Positions 10,589 to 23,890 of a stretch of DNA of 64,000 bases are shown here, in pieces (the stretch's first letter is position 1; each line of letters opens with the position of its first letter). This DNA comes from Vibrio hyugaensis. GTDB taxonomy: Bacteria; Pseudomonadota; Gammaproteobacteria; Enterobacterales; Vibrionaceae. The translations under genes were made by a program, and so were the position numbers. The notes under the pieces were generated by a model. That model saw nothing but the letters and a program-made list of their open reading frames with translations, did no database searches and was not told the DNA's origin. The stretch is from contig NZ_CP025794.1 in NCBI RefSeq assembly GCF_002906655.1, positions 1,612,001-1,676,000 of the forward strand. The letters are read 5' to 3'.

Positions 10589-11886
10589 TACTTCACCACC
10601 AAACGACTTGGTAGGATGAAGGAGAACTTACTGCCGACACCAACTTCACTGTAGATTTCGAGGTGAGAGTCATGGTGGCTCAATGCGTGCTTCACGATGG
10701 CCAGACCGAGACCACTGCCCCCCGTATCACGAGAGCGTGCTTTATCCACGCGATAGAAACGTTCCGTCAATCGATGTAAGTGTTGTGGCTCAATACCATC
10801 ACCGCTATCCTCCACTTCCAGACACGCGCCTTGCGCGGTTTGATACCAACGGACATTAACGTGAGCACCTGGAGGGGTGTACTTCACCGCGTTGTAAACC
10901 AAGTTGGAGATAGCACTGCGTAACTGGTCATCATCACCAAGGACACGTAAGCTAGAATCAACATCGAACGTCAACTGGTGCTGATCATCACCACTCAAAC
11001 TGACCGCTTCTTTCTCAAGCACTTCTAACATACTTGGTACGTTCACAACTTCTTCTAGCTCATGCATTGGTGCCGCTTCGATCTTAGACAGCGTTAATAA
11101 CTGGTTCACCAAACTGTTCATTCGGTTTAGCTGCTCGGTCATTACACCATGTGCTTTACTCCACATTGGACCAACGATCATGTCTGGATCTTCCGTCATC
11201 TCTAAATAACCTTGCAGTACCGTCATTGGGGTACGCAGTTCATGAGATACGTTAGCGAAAAAGTTACGGCGCATACCTTCAAGCTGTTTAAGTTGGCTCA
11301 CATCACGTACCACCATCAAGTGCTCGCCTTCGGTGTAAGGCACGATACGCAATTCCAACATACGTTCGACGTTGAGCGGCGAACGCATTTCTAGCGGCTC
11401 AGAGAAATCTTGCTTGTTGATGTACTTGATAAAATCAGGAGTACGGATGAGATTAGAAATAGGCTGTCCAGAATCTTCTGGCCAGTGGAATCCTAAAAGG
11501 TGCTGCGCAAGCTTGTTACACCACACAATATTGCCTTCAGCACGAAAAACCACTACCGCATCCGGTAGCGATTCAGCACCATTACGGAAACGGCGAATTA
11601 AATTGGTGAGCTCTTTACGTTTTCGACGCTGACGTTGTTGTAAGCGGTATAAACCGTTAAACAAAGATTCCCAGTTACCACTACCTGATGGTGGAGTCAG
11701 ACGCTTTTCATCCCATAACCAAGCCGATAAGCGAACCTGATTATGCAGATGCCAGACAAGCTGCAAAGCCGTGGCAGCTAAAAGCAACCACGGCATATAA
11801 CCGAATATCCATCCTATGATCACCCAAGGGGTGTAAAAAAAAGCCAGCTCCCAGGCCAGCTTTTTCCAAGTTAATCTTTCAACCAC
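10588..11886 (-). CDS. phoR: PhoR, phosphate sensor histidine kinase
   Basis: PhoR is a membrane histidine kinase that phosphorylates PhoB when phosphate is low. Two hydrophobic segments lie at about 15-48, with almost no periplasmic loop, as expected for a sensor that reads the Pst-PhoU state rather than phosphate itself. A PAS domain (about 100-195) precedes the HisKA box [10 protein letters not shown] with the phospho-accepting H215, followed by the ATPase domain with [11 protein letters not shown] and the G2 box [12 protein letters not shown]. It lies 40 bases after phoB and overlaps pstS by one base. Confidence 0.96.
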   Translation of the reverse strand: MVERLTWKKLAWELAFFYTPWVIIGWIFGYMPWLLLAATALQLVWHLHNQVRLSAWLWDEKRLTPPSGSGNWESLFNGLYRLQQRQRRKRKELTNLIRRFRNGAESLPDAVVVFRAEGNIVWCNKLAQHLLGFHWPEDSGQPISNLIRTPDFIKYINKQDFSEPLEMRSPLNVERMLELRIVPYTEGEHLMVVRDVSQLKQLEGMRRNFFANVSHELRTPMTVLQGYLEMTEDPDMIVGPMWSKAHGVMTEQLNRMNSLVNQLLTLSKIEAAPMHELEEVVNVPSMLEVLEKEAVSLSGDDQHQLTFDVDSSLRVLGDDDQLRSAISNLVYNAVKYTPPGAHVNVRWYQTAQGACLEVEDSGDGIEPQHLHRLTERFYRVDKARSRDTGGSGLGLAIVKHALSHHDSHLEIYSEVGVGSKFSFILPSRLVVK

Positions 11887-11926
11887 TCATAACTCCAGAA
11901 ATGGTATTGATAAGCTGCTAACGATG

Positions 11927-12616
11927 TTATGCCTTCGTCGAGAAACGGTAACCTGCACCACGAACAGTTTGGATGAGTTTGTCGTGACCTGCCGCCTCAA
12001 GCGCTTTACGCAGACGACGAATATGTACGTCAACCGTACGGTCTTCAACATACACGTTGGTGCCCCAAACGTTGTTTAGCAGTTGTTCACGACTGTAAAC
12101 ACGCTCTTGGTGCGTCATAAAGAAGTGCAGCATTTTGAACTCTGTTGGTCCCATATCAACCGCTTCATCATTTGCGGTCACACGGTGAGAAACAGGATCC
12201 AATTTCAGACCTTGTACATCAATCACATCTTCAAGCGCAGTCGGCGTCACGCGGCGAATAACGGCCTTAAGACGAGCAACCAACTCTTTTGGTGAGAAAG
12301 GTTTCGTGATGTAGTCATCCGCACCAACTTCTAAGCCGCGCACTTTGTCTTCTTCTTCACCACGAGCAGTCAGCATCACAACGGGAATGTTGCGCGTTAA
12401 CTCTTCACGCTTCATGTGTTTGATGAAGTTAATACCACTGCCACCTGGTAGCATCCAGTCTAGTAGCACTAAATCCGGGAAGGGTTCAGCCAGTTTGGTT
12501 ACCGCAGAGTCGTAATCTTCTGCTTCTACTGCTTGATAACCTTTCTGTTCAAGCACGAAGCATAGCATTTCGCGAATCGGAGCTTCGTCTTCAACAACCA
12601 GAATCCTTCTAGACAT
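11927..12616 (-). CDS. phoB: PhoB, phosphate response regulator
   Basis: PhoB is an OmpR-family response regulator that binds PhoB boxes when phosphorylated. The receiver domain carries the acidic pocket (VVEDEA, residues 7-12) and the phospho-acceptor Asp in LVLLDW (D53). The winged-helix DNA-binding domain (about 130-229) ends with the [11 protein letters not shown] recognition helix region. At 229 residues it matches the enteric protein. It is the first gene of phoB-phoR-pstS and has a PhoB-like box upstream, implying autoactivation. Confidence 0.97.
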   Translation of the reverse strand: MSRRILVVEDEAPIREMLCFVLEQKGYQAVEAEDYDSAVTKLAEPFPDLVLLDWMLPGGSGINFIKHMKREELTRNIPVVMLTARGEEEDKVRGLEVGADDYITKPFSPKELVARLKAVIRRVTPTALEDVIDVQGLKLDPVSHRVTANDEAVDMGPTEFKMLHFFMTHQERVYSREQLLNNVWGTNVYVEDRTVDVHIRRLRKALEAAGHDKLIQTVRGAGYRFSTKA

Positions 12617-12684
12617 AATTGAATAACCTTATGTGAGTTGAGCTAATGAATTTAAAGGACAAAGCGCCCCTCTATGCATAAGCA

Positions 12685-12717
12685 TTATTACTACCAATTA
12701 TGACACTTTTGTGACCT
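12685..12717 (-). promoter_or_regulatory. PhoB box and -10 of phoBR-pstS
   Basis: Minus strand 12717-12700 reads AGGTCAC-AAAA-GTGTCAT, about 14 of 18 positions agreeing with the PhoB consensus. Nine bases downstream is TAATAA (12690-12685), suitable as -10. The spacing is that of a PhoB-activated promoter and suggests autoregulation. Confidence 0.65.
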
Positions 12718-12831
12718 TTGAAAACAAATTTTCATATAAGTTTCTTTTGAGATTCATCGTGATCTTTTTCAATTCTATTAGGACATCAGTGGGAAAATTC
12801 CCTATGATTAGTCCCTTGTCATCAAGCCTAG

Positions 12832-13755
<924 letters not shown>

Positions 13756-13776
13756 TTTCGCACAAAGATCAACCAT

Positions 13777-13806
13777 AACGCCCTCACTTTTTTTGAGGGC
13801 GTTTGT
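13777..13806 (+). terminator. Terminator of rdgC
   Basis: Stem AACGCCCTCA (13777-13786), loop of 7 T-rich bases, TGAGGGCGTT (13794-13803), followed by a short T-rich tail. Confidence 0.85.
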
Positions 13807-13920
13807 TTGTCTGAACCATAATTCTCCTAGTCACAGGTCACATTTTGACGTAAAATTTGCGCCCCATTTCCATGAGGTGGAATTGGCCTGACTTGTGATC
13901 AGATATAAGAGAATTGAGCA

Positions 13921-15321
13921 ATGACAACAGAGAAAGTATTCGTACCTGAGCTACTATCCCCAGCAGGTAGCCTTAAAAATATGCGTTACGCATTCGCCTA
14001 CGGCGCAGATGCAGTTTACGCAGGCCAACCTCGCTACAGCCTTCGTGTACGTAACAACGAGTTCAACCACGAAAACCTACAAATTGGTATCAACGAAGCG
14101 CATGCCCTAGGCAAAAAGCTTTACGTGGTATGTAACATCCAACCGCACAACTCTAAGCTTAAAACTTTCATCCGCGACCTTAAACCTGTGGTAGAAATGG
14201 GCCCAGACGCACTTATCATGTCTGATCCAGGTCTTATCATGATGGTTCGCGAAGCGTTCCCAGAAATGCCAATCCACCTGTCTGTACAGGCGAACGCAGT
14301 AAACTGGGCAACAGTGAAGTTCTGGGCTGCAAACGGCGTTGAACGTGTGATCGTTTCTCGTGAGCTTTCTCTAGAAGAAATCGAAGAAATTCGTGAGCAC
14401 TGTCCTGAAACTGAATTAGAAGTTTTCGTTCACGGTGCTCTATGCATGGCTTACTCTGGTCGCTGCCTACTGTCTGGTTACATCAACAAACGTGACCCTA
14501 ACCAAGGTACTTGCACTAACGCATGCCGTTGGGAATACAAAGTAGAAGAAGGCAAAGAAAACGACACTGGCGATATCGTAGAAAAATTTGACCCAACGGA
14601 AACGCAAGCAATCGAAGTCGCTGACGAGCGTCCTGAGACAACCATCGGTCGCGGCAAACCAACCGATGAAGTAGTTCTGCTTTCTGAAGCGCACCGCCCT
14701 GAAGAAAAAATGGCAGCGTTCGAAGACGAGCATGGTACTTACATCATGAACTCGAAAGATCTTCGCGCAATCCAACACGTTGAGCGCCTAACTAAAATGG
14801 GCGTTCATTCATTGAAGATCGAAGGTCGTACTAAGTCGTTCTACTACTGTGCTCGTACTGCACAGGTTTACCGTAAAGCAATCGATGATGCGGTCGCTGG
14901 CAAGCCATTCGATGAAAGCCTAATGGGCACATTGGAGAGCCTAGCTCACCGTGGTTACACAGAAGGCTTCCTTCGCCGTCATACACACGACAGCTACCAA
15001 AACTATGACTACGGCTACTCTGTATCAGATGCTCAGCAATTCGTTGGTGAGTTCACAGGTAAGCGCCGTGGTGACATGGTAGAAGTTGAAGTTAAGAATA
15101 AGTTCATCGTTGGTGATAGCCTAGAGCTAATGACGCCAAAAGGTAACGTAATCTTTACGCTAGAAGCGATGGAAAACCGTAAGTCAGAATCAATTGAAGA
15201 CGCAAAAGGTAACGGCCACTTCGTATTCATCCCAGTACCAGAAGATATGGATCTGGAATACGGCCTGTTGATGCGTAACTTAAATGCAGGTCAGGATACC
15301 CGTAACCCAACTGGTAAGTAA
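13921..15321 (+). CDS. trhP: TrhP (YegQ), U32-family tRNA hydroxylation protein
   Basis: Members of this U32 'peptidase' family make 5-hydroxyuridine at the wobble position of tRNAs and act with prephenate-derived intermediates; they are not proteases in practice. The signature HGALCMAYSGRC gives C175 and C182, and C198 and C202 complete the four-cysteine iron-sulfur ligand set. The length of 466 residues fits YegQ; the paralogues UbiU and UbiV are shorter. It is followed after 2 bases by the ferredoxin gene yfhL, which fits an electron donor for the iron-sulfur centre. Confidence 0.93.
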   Translation: MTTEKVFVPELLSPAGSLKNMRYAFAYGADAVYAGQPRYSLRVRNNEFNHENLQIGINEAHALGKKLYVVCNIQPHNSKLKTFIRDLKPVVEMGPDALIMSDPGLIMMVREAFPEMPIHLSVQANAVNWATVKFWAANGVERVIVSRELSLEEIEEIREHCPETELEVFVHGALCMAYSGRCLLSGYINKRDPNQGTCTNACRWEYKVEEGKENDTGDIVEKFDPTETQAIEVADERPETTIGRGKPTDEVVLLSEAHRPEEKMAAFEDEHGTYIMNSKDLRAIQHVERLTKMGVHSLKIEGRTKSFYYCARTAQVYRKAIDDAVAGKPFDESLMGTLESLAHRGYTEGFLRRHTHDSYQNYDYGYSVSDAQQFVGEFTGKRRGDMVEVEVKNKFIVGDSLELMTPKGNVIFTLEAMENRKSESIEDAKGNGHFVFIPVPEDMDLEYGLLMRNLNAGQDTRNPTGK

Positions 15322-15323
15322 TC

Positions 15324-15578
15324 ATGGCACTACTTATTACCGATAAGTGCATCAACTGTGATATGTGTGACCCAGAATGCCCTAACGGTGCTATTACTAT
15401 GGGTGACAGCATTTTCGAGATTGACCCTGCTCTATGTACAGAGTGTAAAGGTCACTACGAAAAGCCAACATGCCAGTCAGTGTGTCCTATTACGAAATGC
15501 ATTATCACCGACCCGAATCATGTAGAAACAGATGAGCAATTGCTAGAGAAGTTTGTAATTATTCAAGGGTTAGCGTAA
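15324..15578 (+). CDS. yfhL: YfhL-family 2[4Fe-4S] ferredoxin
   Basis: A small electron carrier with two 4Fe-4S clusters. The first cluster motif is C9-x2-C12-x2-C15-x3-C19; the second has C38, C41, C50 and C54 with the longer internal spacing typical of the YfhL/FdxA-like type, plus an extra C59. At 84 residues it is complete. It is translated 2 bases after trhP, so it probably serves the U32 enzyme. Confidence 0.92.
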   Translation: MALLITDKCINCDMCDPECPNGAITMGDSIFEIDPALCTECKGHYEKPTCQSVCPITKCIITDPNHVETDEQLLEKFVIIQGLA

Positions 15579-15586
15579 TTTGAAAG

Positions 15587-15622
15587 AGGTTCAACTTTGC
15601 ATTCAAAGTTGAACCTTTTTTT
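15587..15622 (+). terminator. Terminator of trhP-yfhL
   Basis: A perfect 13-bp stem AGGTTCAACTTTG / CAAAGTTGAACCT (15587-15599 and 15604-15616) with loop CATT, then a run of T. The T run reaches the 3' end of the convergent gene. Confidence 0.9.
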
Positions 15623-15929
15623 AACCCGATTTTTCGATAGGGATGATATTGCAGAACAGCTCTTTCTCGAAATGATATTCTAGCCTTTCGCGCCAGTTTT
15701 CAGCTTGAGAAACCGGTATCAAATAGAAGCTTTCCCGACTCGTATCAGTAACGAAAGCCATCCCATATTGCATTAGTTCGTAATGCACATCATTAACAAA
15801 CCCTGGATCAAGACGTTGGCGTCCAGTCAGGTGATTAACATCCTCTCGAGTCAAAAAGACCCCTTTATTATCACTGCTAAATCTGTGTCTTAACCACTCT
15901 GCAAATTCTTTTGCACAAATCATAGTCAT
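15621..15929 (-). CDS. Conserved hypothetical protein
   Basis: I do not recognise a family. The preferred start is the ATG at 15929 (MTMICAKEFAEWL, 102 residues) because AGGA sits 7 bases upstream. The frame continues upstream to a TTG at 16019 (132 residues), but that start lacks good support and the added part is highly basic. The protein is soluble, mixed alpha/beta, with no signal peptide or membrane segment; a helix-turn-helix is possible around VFLTREDVNHLTGRQRLD. A 21-bp palindrome lies upstream at 16143-16163. Confidence 0.6.
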   Translation of the reverse strand: MTMICAKEFAEWLRHRFSSDNKGVFLTREDVNHLTGRQRLDPGFVNDVHYELMQYGMAFVTDTSRESFYLIPVSQAENWRERLEYHFEKELFCNIIPIEKSG

Positions 15930-16142
15930 GGTTTTATCCTTGATTAACTCTTCGATGGGATTAAGCTTCCATCCCCCACCTAAATACACTTGTCTGCGTT
16001 GTCGTTTATCCTTTACCAACCAACAGACATATTGCTAAGAAATCAGAGAATCGCGACGAAAGATCTTTTAAAAACTCAGTTGCCACTACTTGTGTAACAC
16101 CTGCAACTCTGTGTTTATTTTAGATTTCTATAATATGCCAAC

Positions 16143-16163
16143 AAAACTAATCTGATTAGTTTT
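16143..16163. promoter_or_regulatory. Perfect 21-bp palindrome, candidate operator
   Basis: AAAACTAATC-T-GATTAGTTTT is a perfect 10-bp inverted repeat around one central base. It lies between mepA and the unknown gene ending at 15621, in the region where that gene's promoter should be; an ATATTATA -10-like sequence follows on the minus strand at about 16129-16135. It may be an operator. As it is AT-rich and ends in T, it could instead be a weak terminator for mepA. Confidence 0.45.
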
Positions 16164-16264
16164 GATACTGGTACTATTCAATGTAGACAAAACTATGATG
16201 TTTCTCCAGTTTCATAAAAGAGATACAAATAAGAACTTTTAGCCCGAATGAGAAAAAGTAAGGG

Positions 16265-17107
16265 TTAGCGTTTAGTGATTAGAGGCAGACATCGAGAAGG
16301 AATGATCTTTCTCTTCTTAGGTTTAGGCGGAATCTTAGTTGCATTCTTTTTAACTGGAGGTGGGGTTGCCTTCGGTTTCCAACTTGCAAGCTCAGCACCA
16401 CAACCATCACCAGCAGGAGGTGGTGCTTGATCCACACAGTTAGCGCTTGATGTCGGACAACTCAACCTTACATGAAAGTGATAATGATGCCCCCACCAAG
16501 GTCGAACCTTACGTAGCCAATTACGCTCACTCGCATTTTCCTGTTTACATAATTGCTCTTTGATCACTGGATGAACAAAGATCCTAGCTACGTCTTCATT
16601 TTGAGCTGCGCTTCGAATAATTTCAAAGTGTCGATCTTCCCAGCGATGCTCTAGAATCTTGTATTTTTTAAGATCAACGACGCTAATTGGCTTCGGCAAC
16701 TGCAACTCATTATAAGAAAGCGGCTCATCAGCTAAACGTAGCCAAATATCTATGTCTAGCCCTGTTTGGTGGCTCGTGTGACCCGAAGAGAAACGTCCAC
16801 CACGAGCTAAAGACAAGTCACCAATAAGCAGTGTCGTATTAAGGTCGTGATTTGCTTGCTTTGCCAATTCTTCAACAAAGCTAATAGTATGAGGATGCCC
16901 ATAGTAACGTTTCGTCTTACTACGTAGGACCTGATAGCCAATGCCATTTAAAGGGAGAGGGGATGCTCCATCCAAACAGCCATTCGCATAACTACCAATG
17001 GAAGAGGATGGGTTATTTGTGGGACCAGAGACCTGCTCCCACGGGGTCGCGTAAAGTGAAGCTGAGAATAGAAAACTTAAACAAAAAGAAAGACTCAGCC
17101 TCATCAT
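16265..17107 (-). CDS. mepA: MepA, penicillin-insensitive murein endopeptidase
   Basis: MepA is a periplasmic zinc enzyme that cuts the D-Ala-meso-DAP cross-links of peptidoglycan. A signal peptide (about 1-20, ending LYA) is followed by the LAS-type metallopeptidase domain. Zinc and active-site motifs are visible: H110 and H113 with D120 (GHTSHQTGLDID), and the second cluster H207-H208-Y-H210-F-H212. Paired cysteines (44, 187, 216, 223, 235) suit a disulfide-bonded periplasmic protein. A Lys/Pro-rich tail of about 35 residues follows the domain. Length is 280 residues. It lies 9 bases after the DUF1904 gene. Confidence 0.93.
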   Translation of the reverse strand: MMRLSLSFCLSFLFSASLYATPWEQVSGPTNNPSSSIGSYANGCLDGASPLPLNGIGYQVLRSKTKRYYGHPHTISFVEELAKQANHDLNTTLLIGDLSLARGGRFSSGHTSHQTGLDIDIWLRLADEPLSYNELQLPKPISVVDLKKYKILEHRWEDRHFEIIRSAAQNEDVARIFVHPVIKEQLCKQENASERNWLRKVRPWWGHHYHFHVRLSCPTSSANCVDQAPPPAGDGCGAELASWKPKATPPPVKKNATKIPPKPKKRKIIPSRCLPLITKR

Positions 17108-17116
17108 GCGTATCCC

Positions 17117-17449
17117 TTAGTAGTGCTCACCATTATCATAGTAGGCATTTGGAGAGAGCGCAGAAAAAATTACCGCAACATCGATATCGGCACCAACAAC
17201 ACCACGTACTTGCTGAGTAATCGCCTTCGCAACTTTATCCTGCGTATCTTGCCCACGGTCAAACCACAGAACTTCAACAAAAGGATATGCACTGCTTACT
17301 TCACCTTCACTGAAGAAAGTACTGTAGATGTATTCAAACGTGAAGTCTTCACGAGGACATTCCATTAATGGCTGTAATTCGTCAGTAAGAGGCTTTGATA
17401 AAGCTTGAACGGTTTGAGGCTCTACTGCGCGAAATCGAAGATGTGGCAT
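17117..17449 (-). CDS. DUF1904 family protein (tautomerase-like fold)
   Basis: A 110-residue cytoplasmic protein beginning MPHLRFRAVEP, with the beta-alpha-beta pattern of DUF1904, distantly related to 4-oxalocrotonate tautomerases. The conserved segment FVEVLWFDRGQDTQD (about 57-71) and the C-terminal AVIFSALSPNAYYDNG are visible. The function is unknown; if it is a tautomerase, Pro2 would be the catalytic base. It lies upstream of mepA with 9 bases between, so both are probably on one mRNA. Confidence 0.8.
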   Translation of the reverse strand: MPHLRFRAVEPQTVQALSKPLTDELQPLMECPREDFTFEYIYSTFFSEGEVSSAYPFVEVLWFDRGQDTQDKVAKAITQQVRGVVGADIDVAVIFSALSPNAYYDNGEHY

Positions 17450-17813
17450 AACATTACTTCCTAATTATTAGAATTCAGCGCCGATGATAACAGGAAGTCA
17501 CCTTCTAATCACGTTGAGCGCTAGCTATGCACTACAAAATGGCGCACATACCGCAAGACATAAGTAAGAGTTACAATTTAATGAGGGAGCAGAAGCTCGA
17601 TTCGTCTGACGGTGCCATTACCGCCAAATTTGCGCCTGCTTGGCAAAGACACAAATACAAGAAAGGCTCAATATTTCTATCGAGGTTTTCGAATATGACT
17701 GGGATGGACTGGGTCGGCACTCCGGAGATTCGATAGGAAATGCAGCCAAGCGGACTACGCTCCAAGGGGCGCCAAGTTATCCTAATATCACTTGTAGAAG
17801 TGATAAAAACGAA
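17450..17813. other. Intergenic stretch without a recognisable gene
   Basis: This lies between the DUF1904 gene and the rRNA operon terminator. Short frames of about 60-70 codons occur on both strands, overlap each other, and lack convincing start signals. No repeat, tRNA or clear promoter is visible. It could be decayed coding sequence; I cannot support a function. Confidence 0.4.
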
Positions 17814-17841
17814 AAGGCTCCAGCATTTCTGCTAGAGCCTT
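17801..17841 (-). terminator. rRNA operon terminator
   Basis: On the minus strand, AAGGCTCTAGCA - GAAA - TGCTGGAGCCTT (17841-17814, one G-T pair) is followed by TTCGTTTTTATC. It ends the transcript after tRNA-Trp. Confidence 0.9.
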
Positions 17842-17846
17842 AGATA

Positions 17847-17923
<77 letters not shown>

Positions 17924-17959
17924 GTAGTTCGTGTTTAGTGAGACGACTCTCGGAATAAG

Positions 17960-18036
17960 TGGCGGAGCGGACGGGACTCGAACCCGCGACCCCCGGCGTG
18001 ACAGGCCGGTATTCTAACCAACTGAACTACCGCTCC
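17960..18036 (-). tRNA. tRNA-Asp (GTC)
   Basis: Acceptor GGAGCGG / CCGCTCC, discriminator G and encoded CCA. The anticodon loop CTGTCAC gives GTC (Asp). The T-arm GCGGGTTCGAGTCCCGT is intact. It lies 33 bases after 5S rRNA. Confidence 0.96.
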
Positions 18037-18069
18037 GCACTGGTTAGACTCTTGAGTCTAAATTTAAAG

Positions 18070-18186
18070 CCTGGCGATGTCCTACTCTCACATGGGGAAA
18101 CCCCACACTACCATCGGCGCTAATTCGTTTCACTTCTGAGTTCGGAATGGAAGTCAGGTGGGTCCAAATCGCTATGGTCGCCAAGC
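18070..18186 (-). rRNA. rrf: 5S ribosomal RNA
   Basis: About 117 bases with paired ends GCTTGGCGACC at the 5' side and CGCCAGGC at the 3' side, and the conserved internal CCGAACTCAGAAGTGAAACG segment. Ends are approximate by a few bases. Confidence 0.95.
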
Positions 18187-18274
18187 AAATTCTTTAATTC
18201 GGAAAGCTGTTTCTAAGTTCTTACACATTCAATCGTTCTTGCATTGAGTCCATCAAAACCCCTTGGGTGTTGTA

Positions 18275-21164
<2,890 letters not shown>

Positions 21165-21472
21165 ATACAACCCGAAGGAGTTTCGAGTTGATGTTCAAAT
21201 CACCAAAGTTGTCTCTCATTATTTGAATGAGCGAGAGACATTTCGATTTTGCCGGACTCAATTTCGAATAATCACTGTAAAAGTGATATTCCCAAGAACA
21301 CTGAATGTGTTTTTTGGTGTTTGTCATAAAGACAAACATTGAGAACTTTACAAGTAATCTTAAAGATTACTTTGTCAGCTTTCCAAATTGTTAAAGAGCT
21401 AATCACTTCTTATGAAGTAACCATTTTTAAGAACACTTAAGACTTTTTATTTAAAAGAAATGCACTTAAAGA
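21165..21472 (-). other. 16S-23S spacer, 3' part with boxA antiterminator
   Basis: This is the spacer between tRNA-Glu and 23S rRNA. It contains a boxA-like antitermination sequence on the minus strand, TAGCTCTTTAACAATTTGG (21401-21383), as found in the spacers of enteric rrn operons. The rest is AT-rich leader expected to pair across 23S for RNase III processing. No gene is visible. Confidence 0.75.
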
Positions 21473-21548
21473 TGGTATCCCGTAGGGGAGTCGAACCCCT
21501 GTTACCGCCGTGAAAGGGCGGTGTCCTAGGCCTCTAGACGAACGGGAC
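21473..21548 (-). tRNA. tRNA-Glu (TTC)
   Basis: 76 bases with acceptor GTCCCGT / ACGGGAT, discriminator A and encoded CCA. The anticodon loop CTTTCAC gives TTC (Glu). Second tRNA of the 16S-23S spacer. Confidence 0.96.
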
Positions 21549-21590
21549 ACTGTAAGCTTGTTTTGCTAAAAGCAGAAACAATATAGCTAG

Positions 21591-21666
21591 TGGTGGAGCT
21601 AATCGGGATCGAACCGATGACCTCTTCGCTGCCAGCGAAGCGCTCTCCCAGCTGAGCTATAGCCCC
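21591..21666 (-). tRNA. tRNA-Ala (GGC)
   Basis: 76 bases with acceptor GGGGCTA / TAGCTCC (wobble), discriminator A and encoded CCA. The anticodon stem-loop CTTCGCTGGCAGCGAAG gives anticodon GGC, not the TGC of the Ile/Ala spacers. First tRNA of the spacer. Confidence 0.95.
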
Positions 21667-21765
21667 ACATAAAATCGCTTCAGCATTTTATGCAGAACCA
21701 ATCTTTTGCTCTGAAATTTAAACCATATCAATCTGTGTGGACACTCATCGTGAGTAATCATCGTA

Positions 21766-23318
<1,553 letters not shown>

Positions 23319-23726
23319 AAGATTTTGTTCGGCTCAACGAATACTGACTTCAAAACTCATCCTTACTCGAAAGTAAGAAGTAATTTTAAAGCTATTATCA
23401 TTCCAACAGAATGATAATGAATTGACTGTGCCAAGTCCCCTAATGTTGCCAAAAGAAGTCTTGATTGGTCACTCAGTTCATTGAAACCTAATTTGAAACC
23501 GAAGTTTCTAATTGGATTATCATCAACGAGTGCCCACACAGATTGATAGGTTCTTATTTTTAAAGAGCACACTCTGAAGTTCTCTTCAAAGTGGACGGCC
23601 ATTTTAGCGAGATAACTTATCGTGTCAAACACTTTTTTAAGTTATTTCTCTGTGAGTTACTTTCGAACTCACTGACCTTGTCATCTCGGCTTCGCTTTGT
23701 TTGCTTTCCCGTGACAACGGAGGCGC
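23319..23726 (-). other. rRNA operon leader with boxA
   Basis: Transcribed leader between the promoter and 16S. On the minus strand TGCTCTTTAAAAA (23569-23557) is a boxA antitermination signal. Flanking sequence should pair with the far side of 16S for RNase III cleavage. The short frames here are not coding. Confidence 0.75.
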
Positions 23727-23775
23727 ATTATAGGGAGTTCGTTTAAGAACACAAGCCTATTTTTCAAAAAAACTT
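23727..23775 (-). promoter_or_regulatory. rRNA operon promoter
   Basis: On the minus strand: -35 TTGTGT (23754-23749), 16-base spacer, -10 TATAAT (23732-23727), followed by the GC-rich discriminator GCGCCTCC typical of stringently controlled rRNA promoters. Upstream, an A/T-rich tract (about 23755-23775) fits an UP element. Only one promoter is evident. Confidence 0.85.
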
Positions 23776-23827
23776 GCCTTTTTAACTCGTTCGATTAGAA
23801 AACAAGCAAAAGCCGATAAAAGTGGAG

Positions 23828-23850
23828 CAAAAAGGGGGCTTACGCCCCCT
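23828..23850 (-). terminator. Terminator of clpB
   Basis: Minus strand AGGGGGC-GTAA-GCCCCCT (23850-23833) followed by a T run. It separates clpB from the rRNA promoter downstream. Confidence 0.85.
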
Positions 23851-23890
23851 AAAACTTGAACTTCGTCTCACTTTCACTGCATTAATATAA

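Noticed and set aside
15930..16019. TTG-initiated 30-residue extension of the unknown gene at 15621
   Set aside because: The internal ATG has AGGA at ideal spacing, and the extension is a basic stretch without clear coding support; it is kept only as an alternative.
17509..17515. GTTGAGC as an attC core site of an integron cassette
   Set aside because: It fits GTTRRRY, but no RYYYAAC partner or foldable attC structure lies at a suitable distance, and there is no cassette gene.
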